DNA from: Blepharisma japonicum
Taxonomy: Eukaryota > Ciliophora > Heterotrichea > Heterotrichida > Blepharismidae
Assembly (NCBI GenBank): GCA_949751835.1
Contig: CATKHK010000046.1
Span: 248,001-312,000, forward strand
DNA: 64,000 nucleotides
Direction of reading: 5' to 3'
Made by a program: the position numbers and the translations under genes
The notes under the pieces: generated by a model
The model's database searches: none
Told to the model about the DNA's origin: nothing
The model's input: only the letters and a program-made list of their open reading frames with translations
Shown: positions 34,746 through 45,464 of the stretch, in pieces
Numbering within the stretch: position 1 is the stretch's first letter
Layout: every line of letters begins with the position of its first letter

Positions 34746-35477
34746 ATGTTAATCGCATTTCTATTATGCGCGATCAAGCAAGTTGTCTCAAGTTCATCAA
34801 GCGGAATCACTCTATCTGGAACTGAGCCTACTTTCATCTTTAACCAAGATGATCATCCATTTCAAATAGACCTCATAAACGCAAAACTTCAGCTTGGAAA
34901 CGGCGAGCAAAATTGCATTGAATATGAAGAGGGAGAAAACATCTATATAAACGCAAATGAGATAGTAGGCGACACTGCATTTGAAGTAGAAAACACATTT
35001 TCTTTAAATGGTGTCAACCAATGGCGTCTTATCCATTCTGAAGATTTCACATCTCCAACTGGCTGGTCAAACAATGCAAACTCTGAATGTGCAGGCATCG
35101 TAATGCTTGGAGGTTACTGCCAATTCTCAGCGTCTGAAGTGGCAAAAACCTTTTTAGATCTCCCTTCACATAGCAGCATCAAAATAAAGGCAACTTTTCA
35201 TTTTATTGATGCATGGATCGGAGAAGCTGCGTACTTAAAAGTCGACCTAGAAGGAAAATATGAGTATGTATGGAATGAATCATATAAAGCAGGACAAGCT
35301 AGCAGTGGAATAAACATATGTGGAGCTCATCATGCAGAAGGAAAATTCAGCAGCGATATTGAAGTAAATTTGCCTCATAGTGATAGCAGCCTAAGTGTGG
35401 TGTTTGGGACTACACTTGATCAAGATCCTTGTGACGAAAGCTGGGGAGTTTCGAGTTTCGAGATTTTCATTAGATAA
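34746..35477 (+). CDS. Secreted beta-sandwich protein of a ciliate-type family
   Basis: This encodes 243 residues with a short hydrophobic start (MLIAFLLCAIKQVVSSSSSG) that fits a signal peptide. The second half contains GWSNNANSECAGIVMLGGYC, a KTFLDLPSHSSIKIKATFHF strand pair, IDAWIGE and DPCDESWGVSSFEIFI. This order (GWSN, Cys, LGG, lipophilic strand with LP-H, D-W, DESWG) is one I associate with secreted or surface proteins of ciliates and resembles a jelly-roll/galactose-binding-like fold, but I cannot name the Pfam family. Cys pairs suggest disulfides. It is convergent with the eL29 gene (44 nt between the stops). Confidence 0.75.
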   Translation: MLIAFLLCAIKQVVSSSSSGITLSGTEPTFIFNQDDHPFQIDLINAKLQLGNGEQNCIEYEEGENIYINANEIVGDTAFEVENTFSLNGVNQWRLIHSEDFTSPTGWSNNANSECAGIVMLGGYCQFSASEVAKTFLDLPSHSSIKIKATFHFIDAWIGEAAYLKVDLEGKYEYVWNESYKAGQASSGINICGAHHAEGKFSSDIEVNLPHSDSSLSVVFGTTLDQDPCDESWGVSSFEIFIR

Positions 35478-35521
35478 AACAATAAATTTTACTTGAAAAA
35501 TTAGTTAAAAAGTGTGATTAG

Positions 35522-35701
35522 TTAAGCTAGAATTGGGTGACTAATGTTTGGGTCATGAAGCTGAGCGAAACGTCGATTCTTTCTGTACTTCAAATCGCAA
35601 CCACGAAGAGACTCGTGTAATTGCTTCTTTGGTCTCTTAATACCATTTCTATGGTTCTTGTGTCCTTGGTTGTGACTAGAATGTACCTTTTCCTTAGCCA
35701 T
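35522..35701 (-). CDS. RPL29: Ribosomal protein eL29 (RPL29)
   Basis: A 59-residue, highly basic protein of the large ribosomal subunit. It begins MAKEKVHSSHNQGHKNHRNG and continues IKRPKKQLHESLRGCDLKYR with RRFAQLHD, matching the eukaryotic eL29 pattern MAK-K-H--HNQ--K-HRNGIK-P----YESLKG-D-KF-RN-RFA. There is no intron and no UGA codon. The gene is so short that a length-filtered search would miss it. Its ATG lies only 21 nt after the stop of the ankyrin gene on the same strand. Confidence 0.95.
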   Translation of the reverse strand: MAKEKVHSSHNQGHKNHRNGIKRPKKQLHESLRGCDLKYRKNRRFAQLHDPNISHPILA

Positions 35702-35722
35702 TTACTTTATTACAAATGAATT

Positions 35723-36883
35723 TTAGTTATGACTTTTTGACAGCTTAAAAGGCTTTGAATAATAATTCATTTTTGCTCTCAAAAGTAAACCTTTCATTGC
35801 TTTCGAAGCAGCAATTGAATCATAAGTACTCCCAGCTTTTGTTTTTATTAATAAATTCGCCTGTCTTACTATCAACAACTGAGCAGCTTCTAAGTGATCA
35901 TTTTTAATAGCAATATATAACGGAGTAATTCCAGACTAAATAAAAATTACATGATCTTTCGCATCTATAAATGTCCCATAATCTAGCAGAAGAGTCATAA
36001 TGCTTACATAGTTTCTTTTAGCTGCCCAATGAAGTCCAGTTTGTCCAGCCGTATCAAAAGCAAGAGCAAGTCATCTATTTGCGACCAAGAATTTCTTGAC
36101 TTCTTCATCTAATCCTAATTTACAAAACATTATGAACTCTCCACTTTTGGGATAATGAGGACTTTTTGGAACCAGTTTGTCGAGGCTGATAAATTCATAA
36201 TATGAGAGTTTAAGCTGTTTTAAGTGTCTTATACACATCAAAGCTTTGGCTCTTAGCTCAGATTTAGAGATTTCTAGAAGTTTTTCTATTTTCGGGCTTC
36301 TCAAAGCAGATTGAGGCTCTATTAGCGGTACTGGCTCTGTAGCACATCGAGATAAAGGTTCATCAAAATCTTCATTGGAAATGTCATAATACGTGCGAGG
36401 GAGCTGGACATCTCCTAGCAAAGCATGAGTGAATTTATGCTTTTTCATTGAATATCTCTCATTAAAGCTATCTTTTTTCTCAGCAGTAGGCTCTGTATGC
36501 TTCTGCCTAGCATCAAGTATATTCGCTGTTTTTAATCTTCTTTCTTTATTAACTAGATTTAAATAATTCCCAATCACTATTTGCCTTTTTTTAAGCTCCA
36601 GGTTTGGAGGCAGGTAATTATTTTCAAAAGCTATAGATCGTCGAGGATAGTGAAAAATTGGAAACCGATTTAAGCCCTCAAAAGTCTCTGACCGATTTGT
36701 AAGACCTAATGTTCTTGTTGTAAAAGCACTATACATAGGATTTGTTTTGTCATACTTGATATAATGTCTATAAGTTGCCTTTGGTGTTTTTTTGATATTT
36801 TCTAAATGTAATGCAGGCGAGTTGGATTTTGAATTTTGAAGAGTTCTCAAACCTAATCGATTTTCTCGGCCGAGTGGCTGCAT
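35723..36883 (-). CDS. Ankyrin-repeat protein
   Basis: 381 residues after removal of one 15-nt intron (35936-35950); one UGA codon (VANRWLALAF) is Trp. The start is the ATG at 36881-36883 (MQPLGRENRLGLRT). Residues 1-240 have no recognisable domain and are basic. From about 250 onward, ankyrin repeats are seen: FCKLGLDEEVKKFLVANR, GQTGLHWAAKRNYVSIMTLL and SGITPLYIAIKNDHLEAAQL. At least three repeats are present and serve protein binding. The partner is unknown. The protein ends KLSKSHN just before the eL29 gene. Confidence 0.85.
35936..35950 (-). other. 15-nt intron in the ankyrin gene
   Basis: The coding strand reads gtaatttttatttag. Removal joins IDAKDH to SGITPLYIA, which is exactly the spacing of an ankyrin repeat. 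Confidence 0.92.
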
Positions 36884-36983
36884 TATATTGAATAAAAATG
36901 AAATTAGCAAAAAAAAGGAAAATAATTGTTAAGAATAAATTATGTTATGTTTGATAATTATGATAAGAATACTTGAATCGCTT

Positions 36984-38186
36984 TTACCATTTTAGAATTC
37001 GCGTAAGAACCCCCTTTGGCATCCTATGTTCTCTAATTTTCGTCATTTCTTCTGGAGCAAACTGTAAAAGTGTTGACAGCACATTAATAAGCCTATCCTG
37101 TACATCTAATTCATCTGTGCAGAAATACTGAATCAGCACATGCTTAAGATATGGCACGTTTATTGATTTTTTTATTTCTGACTGCAACTGCTTTATTTCT
37201 CTGCTTTTTTCTTGTGCTACAAAATCTTTTTCCTGCTGCAAGTGCATGAGTGTCCCTTGAAACTCCTCTTGTTTTTTGCTCATTTCTACTTTAAGTCTTG
37301 AGATTTGGACTTTCATTTCTTCCTTTTCATGCATTAAGGCATCACAAGTGGCCCTCCACGCTTTTTCCTGTGTCTGCAGTTCATTTCTAGCATGAAGCAG
37401 CCTTCTTGTGATATCAACAAGGCTTCTTTGGATAGTCCCTAAATGTTCTCTTAAATCTAAAGCATCTCCTTCTGAAGGTTTTTTAACAAAATTGTTGATG
37501 CTTTTTTGCATTGAGTTTAGCTTAATGTTATCAATTTCATCATCTAATACAAATCCCATAACTTTGTCGTATAGTTCTGCACTTTCGTCAATTAAGCACC
37601 TGACTAATCCTACTGGGCGGGATTTTTCGCGGCTTTCGATTTCATCAAAGCGGATTTGAAGGTCCCTGTAAGCTTGTTGTAAAGTTTGGTTTTTTTCTTC
37701 ATAAGCGTCCATATTTTCTTGGAGCCTCTTCATCCTATCTTCATATTGTCTAACAATATTGGCTGTTTGCTCTGCTTGGAATTTTTTATTACAGGAGTTA
37801 TCAAGAACTTCAGGATTTTGCCCTTTTACGATAAAAGTGCCTTCAACACATCAATAGTTCCCTTTTTTAGTTCTTCAGCATGTATAGATTTCTGTGTCAA
37901 TTTTAACTCTTGCCAAGATTTCGATAATGTCTTCTTCCTTAGGTGGCTCATATTTTAAAAGCTTATTGAGCCTGCCTTGTGTTTCTGCTAACTTTATATG
38001 CAAAGCTTCTTTTTCGTTTTCCAGGTCTTCTTGCTTGGATTTTAATGATTTTGTGTGCTGACCTTGTTTTATTAATAGAAGTTTAAGTCTTTCGTTTTTT
38101 TGCTGTAGGGCGTCAATAGTGACTTCTAGACTTTCTTTTTCTGAGGGGGCATCTGATACAACTGAACTCCCTGGACTCCCATCCAT
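36984..38186 (-). CDS. GRIP-domain golgin-like coiled-coil protein
   Basis: 400 residues from the ATG at 38184-38186, with two UGA codons as Trp (IYTCWRT, NYWCVEG). Most of the chain is heptad coiled coil (about 20-95 and 135-340, for example LQQKNERLKLLLIKQ). At the C-terminus the sequence NVPYLKHVLIQYFCTDELDV followed by LINVLSTLLQFAPEE has the conserved Tyr and the LP/VLSTLLQFSPEE element of the GRIP domain, which docks on Arl1-GTP at the trans-Golgi. It is much smaller than animal golgins. A short segment between the coils (about 100-130) has Cys and Trp and is not assigned. Confidence 0.8.
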
Positions 38187-38292
38187 TCTGCTCTCCACTT
38201 TATTAAATTATAAACTTTAAATACGTTTTAACATATTAATAAGTAAATTATAATTAGGATTTTTAAATAACCATTAAGAATCTTACTTTAAA

Positions 38293-39705
38293 TTAAACTT
38301 CTCTTCTCCTTTGGTTACCCGATGCAAGTGATTGAAGGTGAAATTTCGATTCTTTTCTGTCAGCAATTGGTATATAATGACGTGTAGTATATCCTATATA
38401 ATTTTGTCTTGGTCTCACAATCTTGTTTTCAGGATCAGTATGGAACTCTTTCCAATGGGCAAGCCATCCAGCCACTCTTGGGATCGTAAACAGCACAGGG
38501 AAAATATCAGTAGGGAACCCCATAGACTTATAAATCACTCCAGTATAAAAATCTACATTCGGGTACAATTTTCTGTCAATAAAATATTTATCAGTCAATG
38601 CAATTCTTTCAAGTTCAACTGCAATGTCAATCAAAGGCTCTTTTCCACATATAGAAAATACATCATCTGCCAGTCTTTTTACAATTTTAGCCCTAGGGTC
38701 ATAATTTTTATAGACTCTATGTCCAAATCCCATGAGCCTTCCTTTTCCAATTTTTACTTTATCCAAAAATGCTGGAATATTTTCAACACTCCCAATTTCT
38801 TCAAGCATTCTTAAAACAGCTTCATTAGCTCCTCCATGCTTTCTTCCATAAAGAGCAGCTGCAGCTCCAGCAACACAAGTATAGACATCTACTTCACTGC
38901 TAGCTAAATGTCTCATAGCAGCTGTTGAACAGTTTAGCTCATGCTCTGCATGTAAAATAAATAAAATATCTAATGCTCTTACAAGTTTAGGATGAGGAGC
39001 ATAATTGGTTTCATTAAGCCGATCGAGCATATAGAAGAAGTTTTCAATGTACCCAAGACCTTGAGCCGGCTCATTATAAGGTCTCCCAATACGATGACGA
39101 TATGCATAAGCCGCAACTGTCGGCATTCTTCCTAAAATTCTATGAACTTGCTTGTTGAGGACCAATGGGTCTGAATAAGGGTCAATCCCAACCAAAAGTG
39201 TAGGGTTTTGTTCAGCTTGGAAAGTACTCATAGCACTCATAGTGCTTACAACGATTCCCATAGGATGGGCGTCGTAATGGAAACTTTGCATCATTTTGCC
39301 TATATCTGTATGTAGATAGGTATGACGTAAAATTCTTTGTTCCCAAAGGGTTTTTTGAGATTGAGTAGGAAGCTCTCCATATATTAATAGAAAAGCGACT
39401 TCTAGGAAGGTTGATTTTTCAGCAAGTTCTTCTATAGGATATCCGCGGTATTCTAAAATCCCTTTATCGCCATCAATATAGCTGATTTTAGATGTACAGT
39501 TGATAGTATTCATATAGCCAGGATCATAAAGCATAAGGTTTTCGCCTTGGTCGTTTTTCAGTTTTGATAGATCTTTTGCATCAATGTAGTTATATTTCAC
39601 TGGGACTTCAATTGTTTTACCTGTACGGTTGTCTGTTATTGTTAATGTTGGCTTGCCAGTTAGATGAGTGTTTATGAGATGAAGACGTCGCGCAGGTGAA
39701 TCCAT
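38293..39705 (-). CDS. Citrate synthase, peroxisomal (PTS2) type
   Basis: Condenses acetyl-CoA and oxaloacetate to citrate. The product has 470 residues with no intron or UGA. The catalytic residues are His255 ([10 protein letters not shown]), His329 ([10 protein letters not shown]) and Asp385 (NVDFYTGV). GGANEAV and the Arg of [10 protein letters not shown] are also present. The sequence resembles plant glyoxysomal and bacterial enzymes (type with long N-terminus) rather than the mitochondrial animal form. Residues 7-15 (RLHLINTHL) fit the PTS2 consensus R-L-x5-H-L exactly, which argues for peroxisomal import and a role in the glyoxylate cycle. The C-terminus REV is not a PTS1. Localisation is inferred. 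Confidence 0.95.
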   Translation of the reverse strand: MDSPARRLHLINTHLTGKPTLTITDNRTGKTIEVPVKYNYIDAKDLSKLKNDQGENLMLYDPGYMNTINCTSKISYIDGDKGILEYRGYPIEELAEKSTFLEVAFLLIYGELPTQSQKTLWEQRILRHTYLHTDIGKMMQSFHYDAHPMGIVVSTMSAMSTFQAEQNPTLLVGIDPYSDPLVLNKQVHRILGRMPTVAAYAYRHRIGRPYNEPAQGLGYIENFFYMLDRLNETNYAPHPKLVRALDILFILHAEHELNCSTAAMRHLASSEVDVYTCVAGAAAALYGRKHGGANEAVLRMLEEIGSVENIPAFLDKVKIGKGRLMGFGHRVYKNYDPRAKIVKRLADDVFSICGKEPLIDIAVELERIALTDKYFIDRKLYPNVDFYTGVIYKSMGFPTDIFPVLFTIPRVAGWLAHWKEFHTDPENKIVRPRQNYIGYTTRHYIPIADRKESKFHLQSLASGNQRRREV

Positions 39706-40006
39706 ATTTTTTCAAATGACGTCGATTGTGCTCACAAAAAATGTCAAAAATTTTATTGTAAAATTGGTATTTTTTGGTTTTGATATTTTTTTGAGTTTTA
39801 AGTAGAAAAATTATCTATTTACCTTACATTTCTTTGAAGAAAACCCATTTATTATACATTACTACTAAATAATAAGTTTAGTCTAAATAAAATAAGAAGA
39901 TCTTTTATATTGAAAAATGCCAAGTTTAATAAATTTAATTAACTCTTGATTGACTCATAGCTGTTATACATAAATTTCCCACTAATTAATTCTTCCATAA
40001 TCAATA
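39706..40006. other. Intergenic, AT-rich
   Basis: About 0.3 kb between the citrate synthase start and the 3' end of the decayed kinase gene. Nothing recognisable. Confidence 0.5.
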
Positions 40007-41828
40007 CTACTGAATAATGCATTCCTTTCTCATTTCAATTTCTTTCAGAGAATTATTTTTGAGATTGAATTCTGCAAGTTGATTTTCTCCTTTCATAAAT
40101 AGATATTGCACTTGAATCTCATGACATGAGAGCATAAAGGACTTCCAATAAGAGTATTAGTGCTGACTTTTTCTCATACTGTAAGATCATTGATACCGCT
40201 CTGATAGGTAAATCCAGATGCTTCAATAACAATTACTCTATTATCTATTGAAAAAATTGCTTTAGATGAATAGTCATTCAGAGCAAGAGATCGAATTTCC
40301 TTATAGCAATTTTGAAATATATCATAACTAAAAAGTAAATTTAGGCATCTCCCAACAATTAAAATATATTCATAGAATGCAGAACAGCAAGATCATGAAA
40401 AATTTTTGTCTGGAAGAGGAGCACAGCTTTGTCAACGATTAGCAGATAAACTATACTTAGCTGATACTGGCTGATCAACTCCTCCTAATGCATAAATATA
40501 GTTTTCATGATAAACTAGTCCTATGCAATAAGTTGATGTCCCTCTTGCAACTTCTCTTATAACTTTATTTTTGCTCACAATAAAAGCTTCACCTGTAATC
40601 CCATTGCCAAATCAGTTTAACCCCTCCATAGAAAAAAGTTGACTGACCAATTGATATAAATGCAGATCCATATGAATCAATTTTATGGCTTAAGTTACTA
40701 TTCTTTGATAGTGTTTTTGAATTCGAGTTAAGTGTAATTAACTCAGTTGTGCTGTCTTTTACATATACAAGCTCATCTGATCCAGGTAGAGGGCTATATA
40801 TGCCATTAAAAGGAGTTGATGAAGGGATTTTATTAACTTTTACTTCTTCAATCCCGACTAAAAGTTCTTCATCATTTTCTTCTTCATCACTCTTACTATG
40901 ATTTCTTGGTTGATTATTTGATAAAGGATTGCTCTCCATCATACCGCATAAATACTCAATTAAAATAGATTGAGATGGGATTTTTATGCGCAAGCTTGTC
41001 GCTTTGCCAACCACACAAGGTTGTGTTAAAATATCATTTATGGTTGGTCTTTCGCTTTTTTCCTTTTTTAAGCACCAACCCACTAAATTTTTTAAGTCAT
41101 TTGAATAATTTTTAATAGGAGTATGCTCTTCGTCTTTCACTTTTTTCACATTTCCTTCAAAAGGATGCTCAAGCATGCAGAGAAGATAAATTATGCAGCC
41201 AAGAGCCCATATATCGCTCTCCTTAGAAGGTGGAATCCCATCTCAAATTTCAGGAGAATAATAATAAGGAGTGCCTCCAATAGAAGACGTTACTAAATAT
41301 CTTGACAACCCAAAGTCTCCTATTTTGACATTCATATCTTCATCTAACAAAACATTTTCTGGCTTTATATCTCTATGAATATAACCATTTGTATGTAGAT
41401 ATTCCAATCCAAACCAAATTTAGATAAAATATTTCCATATCTCGTTCTCTTCAAATCGCTGATCACTTGATAGCTTATCAGCAATATGCTTCAGAAGATC
41501 GTGCTGCTTGCAATAATCAATAATCATATAAACATTCATATTCTTCTCAACTTTTCTCTCTAGATGTAGTAGATATAGGTTATTTAGCTCAGAAAGAATC
41601 CTGATTTCATTTTCTATATCTTTTCAACTCTTGGCATCATCAGCTTTTTTCACTACAATTTTCATAGCAAAAAGCTTATTATCAGCTATGTAAATTTTTA
41701 CAAATTCTTTTAACTTTATAGACGACTCCAAAGAATCCGAAGTTTATAGTGTCAATCACGTCAAAATAATCTATTACTTCTTTGGGAAATGCTGCATATT
41801 TATTAATTTCCCGCAATTTTACGGTAGA
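40007..41828 (-). pseudogene. Decayed protein kinase with C-terminal kelch-like region
   Basis: The kinase domain is easily read on the minus strand: FGFFGVVYKV loop, [45 protein letters not shown] and SDIWALGCIIYLLCMLEHPF, then SERPTINDIL. A kelch-like stretch follows (FGNGITGEAF; YIYALGGVDQ). Several things break it: no in-frame ATG before the Gly-loop, a TAA at 41420-41422 where related kinases have Gln ([13 protein letters not shown]), a one-base shift near 40620-40625 and another near 40150-40200. The introns are accounted for (41686-41701), and none explains these points. UGA codons (SPEIW, AKSW) are Trp as usual. It could be a true pseudogene or an assembly with sequence errors. The domain identity is sure, the state is not. 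Confidence 0.7.
41686..41701 (-). other. 16-nt intron in the decayed kinase gene
   Basis: The coding strand reads gtaaaaatttacatag. Removing 16 nt restores the frame between VVYKVKRI and SDNKLFAMK of the kinase N-lobe. It is the only 16-nt intron seen here; the others are 15 nt. Confidence 0.8.
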
Positions 41829-41928
41829 TTAAATACCAAGTGAAGTAAATTGGCACTAAAGATAATATTTAAAAATTTCTGAATAAAGCTAATTAGGCTT
41901 ATCTTTAATTTATATACTCTTATTATGG

Positions 41929-42399
41929 TTAAAAGCGAATCGGGAAATCTTCAATGTCTTCAGCCAAGGGTTCGCTGCAAGGCACATTTTCAATCCCCTG
42001 AGCCCATATTTGAGGGTCATCTTTTCTTTCGTCTTCTATTATTTCGTCTGACAGCTCCATATCAGAATTTTGGCTACTTCCAGCTTCATTGGTAATATCA
42101 TTTATACCTTCTTCAATATTCCCATTAGGATCTCTTGATACAAGTATTGTTTTAAATATTGGGGTCCAATCCATCATAAAAGGGTTTTCATCAATCTTGG
42201 CTTTTGAAATTACCTCGGAGTCTTTTTCTGAATTTTGGATTTTTGGCTTCCTGCCTCGCTTGCGTCTGATTAAGGATGCCTCAATAGTTTTTTGGACAAG
42301 ACGAGACAATTGGATGGGCGCCTTTTCATTAGATTCTTGGGCCCTAAGCAATTCTCCTCTGGTTACTCTCTTTTCAAGCCTGTCTGTTAGGAATTTCAT
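41929..42399 (-). CDS. Small acidic protein with AT-hook
   Basis: 156 residues, no intron. Residues 43-52 (IRRKRGRKPK) hold the RGRKP core of an AT-hook, which binds the minor groove of AT-rich DNA. The C-terminal half is strongly acidic (DMELSDEIIEDERKDD). The combination suggests a nuclear, chromatin-associated protein. No other domain is seen. The partner and complex are unknown. Confidence 0.65.
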   Translation of the reverse strand: MKFLTDRLEKRVTRGELLRAQESNEKAPIQLSRLVQKTIEASLIRRKRGRKPKIQNSEKDSEVISKAKIDENPFMMDWTPIFKTILVSRDPNGNIEEGINDITNEAGSSQNSDMELSDEIIEDERKDDPQIWAQGIENVPCSEPLAEDIEDFPIRF

Positions 42400-43292
42400 T
42401 TAATTAAGTTAAGATATGTGCGAAATTTGCATAAAAATGAATTTCAAGTAAATGATATGATAACAATTATAAGAAAGATATTATCCGACATAGCCTAAAA
42501 TAGAATACTTCTTAAAAGTCATATGCTATTTGGACTTAATGATTAATATAATTTTCATTGAATTAATAGACTTTATGCAAAAAATAGCCTATAATGGTTA
42601 TTTGTTATTAATCTAATAATTTATGCTCTTTATCGCTATTTTCAATTTTTTTAGAAATAAAAATATTCTTAATTTCTTTCAGCTTAATGACCTTAAGAAT
42701 GGCTCGACTTCTTTAACTTTGCCACTTTTAAGTAATAATTTTTATTCATTTAATAACTTATTTAATAAATATTAAAATTTTGGCACAATAGATCTGTATC
42801 TATCTGTAGTTTGTAATTTCTTCTTAGCCAGGATTACTATTATTAACAATAAAATATTACATCAAATTAATCACCTTTATTACTTAAATACAGCTTATTT
42901 TTTGAACAGAGAAAATACTTATTTTAATGCTTAAGTAACTGAAGGCATGCTTGCTTATGCTCAAAAATAATTTGCAATTTAGCAAACACATAAAAAAATT
43001 ATGCTTTTTTGATCAATGATGTCAAGTTCAATATGTCGATACTAAGTCTTTAGGTGCAGTCTCCAAATATTTAATAACAAAATCGCTAGGTTAAATATGT
43101 AAACTTCAAATTCTTATTATTCCATAAATATTCATAAATATTTTGCTCGAAACAATTTTAAATTTAAATATGGAACTTTACCATTCCGAATCATCTTTGC
43201 TTGCAATCATTATGCTGCTATTTTCTAAACAACCTAAGTTTTATATTCATCTGACCGTTAATCAATAGCTCATAATAATTAATTTTAAGAAT
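42400..43292. other. Intergenic, AT-rich (about 0.9 kb)
   Basis: A divergent region between minus- and plus-strand genes. Both strands are full of stops, and I recognise no RNA gene. Confidence 0.55.
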
Positions 43293-44588
43293 ATGAATTG
43301 CCATTCACTTGACTTAAATTCAAACAAAGAAAAAACTCCAAGAACTATTGAAAATCGGTCGAACTTTGTAGAAAGAGTAAATAAAGTAACAGCCACTCAG
43401 ATTTTCCAAACTTCTAAAAAGCCTCTTTCTTCAGAAAGAGCATGCTCAGTTGACAAAGAAAGATTCCAGTCACCTTTTTTCCAAAAGAAGATGGAAACTT
43501 TAAACAGCACTTTGTGTGCTTTGAACTCAAAAATTACCTTAACAAGGAATTCTATTAAACGAACAAATAAAATTGAGGTAGAACTGGCAGGATATAAATT
43601 GAATGAATTTATCAAAAAAAATAAAAAAATTGGGTTTGATAGCATTCGAAAAGAATTATCATTGTATCATGAAGAAGAGATAACACGGAAAAATTCATAT
43701 GTCTGCGACATTAAGAAAACAGTTGAAGAATGCATGAAAAAGAACTTTAATTTAAATCAATTGATTGCGATGACCAAATGTAAAAACTGTGGTCATTGCG
43801 ATTTAACACTGCTAACATCATCTACGAAGCATAATCTTTCACCAAGATTTATGGAAAAAGTCACTCAGCTTCTTCCAGATTCTGATAATACAATTGACAA
43901 AGAAAATATCAATCCGAACAAAGAACAAAAAATTTCAAAAGTTTTTGACTCTTTCAGCAAAACAAATGATTTTGACTTTAATTCGTCAGCTGAAAGCACA
44001 AAGCAAATAAAAAGTCCAAACTTTACCAGTATCGATAAATATCGAAAGACAGGGAAAGAAGTGAAAATTCCAAAACTCAACTTCAGCGGAATTGTCCCAA
44101 TTAATACAAAATCAAAATCCATTTACTCTAAAAATTCAGCAGAGTCTTTAAAAAATACTATAAATGATCAAAAATTAGAAAATGGTCTAAAAAAGTTCAC
44201 AGAAACTTTAGAAAAAGCAGTAAATGAAAGAGTCCATCGAGGATTTGACTTAATTTTCCTTTCACGAGCCCGCAAAGAAGCAGAAGAAAACCAATCCTTA
44301 ACATTTGAATTCAGCCCAGAAGAAAGTGCTATATTAAGCAACCGTCCTTCAATGCTTACAGGTGCATTTGCAACAGAGCATACATTGAATGAAATTAGCT
44401 CTATAGAAAAGCAAGACAAAACTGATGACAGTTATGACATTTACCCACAAGAAGACATAAGCCGTTCCAGTGTATATAAAAAGAGTTCAAACTTAGCAGT
44501 GTTCAAAATCCTGTTTTCAAGGCTTGACAAATTATTCTATAGAAGAAAGGTTAGAGGTTTTTATTCTTTAATGGATACGCTGTACTAG
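43293..44588 (+). CDS. Uncharacterised 431-residue Ser/Lys/Asn-rich protein
   Basis: A single open frame from ATG to TAG without UGA codons. Residues 65-150 are charged and probably helical. A small cluster CKNCGHC at about 163-168 could bind metal but is isolated. Residues 200-330 are low-complexity, with a KEN-type motif in IDKENINPNKE (about 205). The C-terminus (VRGFYSLMDTLY) is hydrophobic and conserved-looking. No family is recognised. Codon use and length support a real gene. Confidence 0.65.
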   Translation: MNCHSLDLNSNKEKTPRTIENRSNFVERVNKVTATQIFQTSKKPLSSERACSVDKERFQSPFFQKKMETLNSTLCALNSKITLTRNSIKRTNKIEVELAGYKLNEFIKKNKKIGFDSIRKELSLYHEEEITRKNSYVCDIKKTVEECMKKNFNLNQLIAMTKCKNCGHCDLTLLTSSTKHNLSPRFMEKVTQLLPDSDNTIDKENINPNKEQKISKVFDSFSKTNDFDFNSSAESTKQIKSPNFTSIDKYRKTGKEVKIPKLNFSGIVPINTKSKSIYSKNSAESLKNTINDQKLENGLKKFTETLEKAVNERVHRGFDLIFLSRARKEAEENQSLTFEFSPEESAILSNRPSMLTGAFATEHTLNEISSIEKQDKTDDSYDIYPQEDISRSSVYKKSSNLAVFKILFSRLDKLFYRRKVRGFYSLMDTLY

Positions 44589-44740
44589 AAGTCCTTAATT
44601 TTAATAAATCCTCATATTAATTTAACAAAATATCGCGAAATCTTATATTTAGCAGACAAAATGGGAAATAAACTGTAATTACAGGATTTATTAACTCTTC
44701 CTAATTGCATAAATTCTAACAGCTAAATCAATTCCATATT

Positions 44741-45346
44741 ATGTTCAAGAAAGAAGTGGTGGTAGATGGCAGAGGACACCTCCTTGGACGCCTTGCTTCA
44801 ATCATCGCAAAAGAGCTTCTTGCCGGCCAACATATCACAGTTGTCCGTTGCGATGAGCTCAATGTGACTGGACATATGGCCTTAAACCGCATCAAGTACA
44901 TGACTTACCTCCGCAAGAGAATGAATACAAATCCAAAGCGTGGCCCTTTCCACTTCAAGTCCCCTGCAATGATGTTCCTGAAAGCTGTAAGAGGAATGGT
45001 TCCAAGAAAAACTCCTATTGGACAAGCTGCACTTGACAGGCTTAAAGCTTTTGATGGCGTTCCTCATCCTTACGACACTAAAAAGAAAATGGTCGTCCCT
45101 GAAGCCTTGAGGGTCTTAAAACTAGGGCCTACCAGAAAATACACCGTGCTCGGAGAATTAGCTGCTAAGATTGGGTGGAAACACAAGGAACTGATTGATA
45201 AACTGGAGAATACAAGAAAAGAAAGAGCGAAAGGTTGGTACCAGACTAAGCTCGATAAAAAGGAAGCAAAAGCTCAGGCTGCTGATAGGATTAAAGATGG
45301 ACCTTTAGGTGGAGTCTTGAAAAATTTAGAAGCTCTTGGGCATTAA
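44741..45346 (+). CDS. RPL13A: Ribosomal protein uL13 (RPL13A)
   Basis: A component of the large cytosolic ribosomal subunit, 201 residues, no intron. The N-terminal core VVVDGRGHLLGRLASIIAKE, the GPFHFKSPAMMFLKAVRGM loop and the PHPYDTKKK-MVVPEALRVL stretch are diagnostic for the eukaryotic uL13 family. The length matches human RPL13A (203). The coding sequence is more GC-rich than the genes around it, as is common for highly expressed genes. Confidence 0.97.
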   Translation: MFKKEVVVDGRGHLLGRLASIIAKELLAGQHITVVRCDELNVTGHMALNRIKYMTYLRKRMNTNPKRGPFHFKSPAMMFLKAVRGMVPRKTPIGQAALDRLKAFDGVPHPYDTKKKMVVPEALRVLKLGPTRKYTVLGELAAKIGWKHKELIDKLENTRKERAKGWYQTKLDKKEAKAQAADRIKDGPLGGVLKNLEALGH

Positions 45347-45464
45347 GCTAATTCTTTATCTTAAATTCTTTAAGCTTTAACAGGCCAATTCATTATTAGG
45401 TTGAAGTTGTGGTAAGAATAGATATGTTTCAGGTAAATAAAATATAAAGCTAAATCAAATTATT

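Noticed and set aside
41420-41422. TAA as a Gln codon (Condylostoma-like code)
   Set aside because: Only this one case was found, in a gene that also has frame changes; all other genes use TAA as a normal stop.
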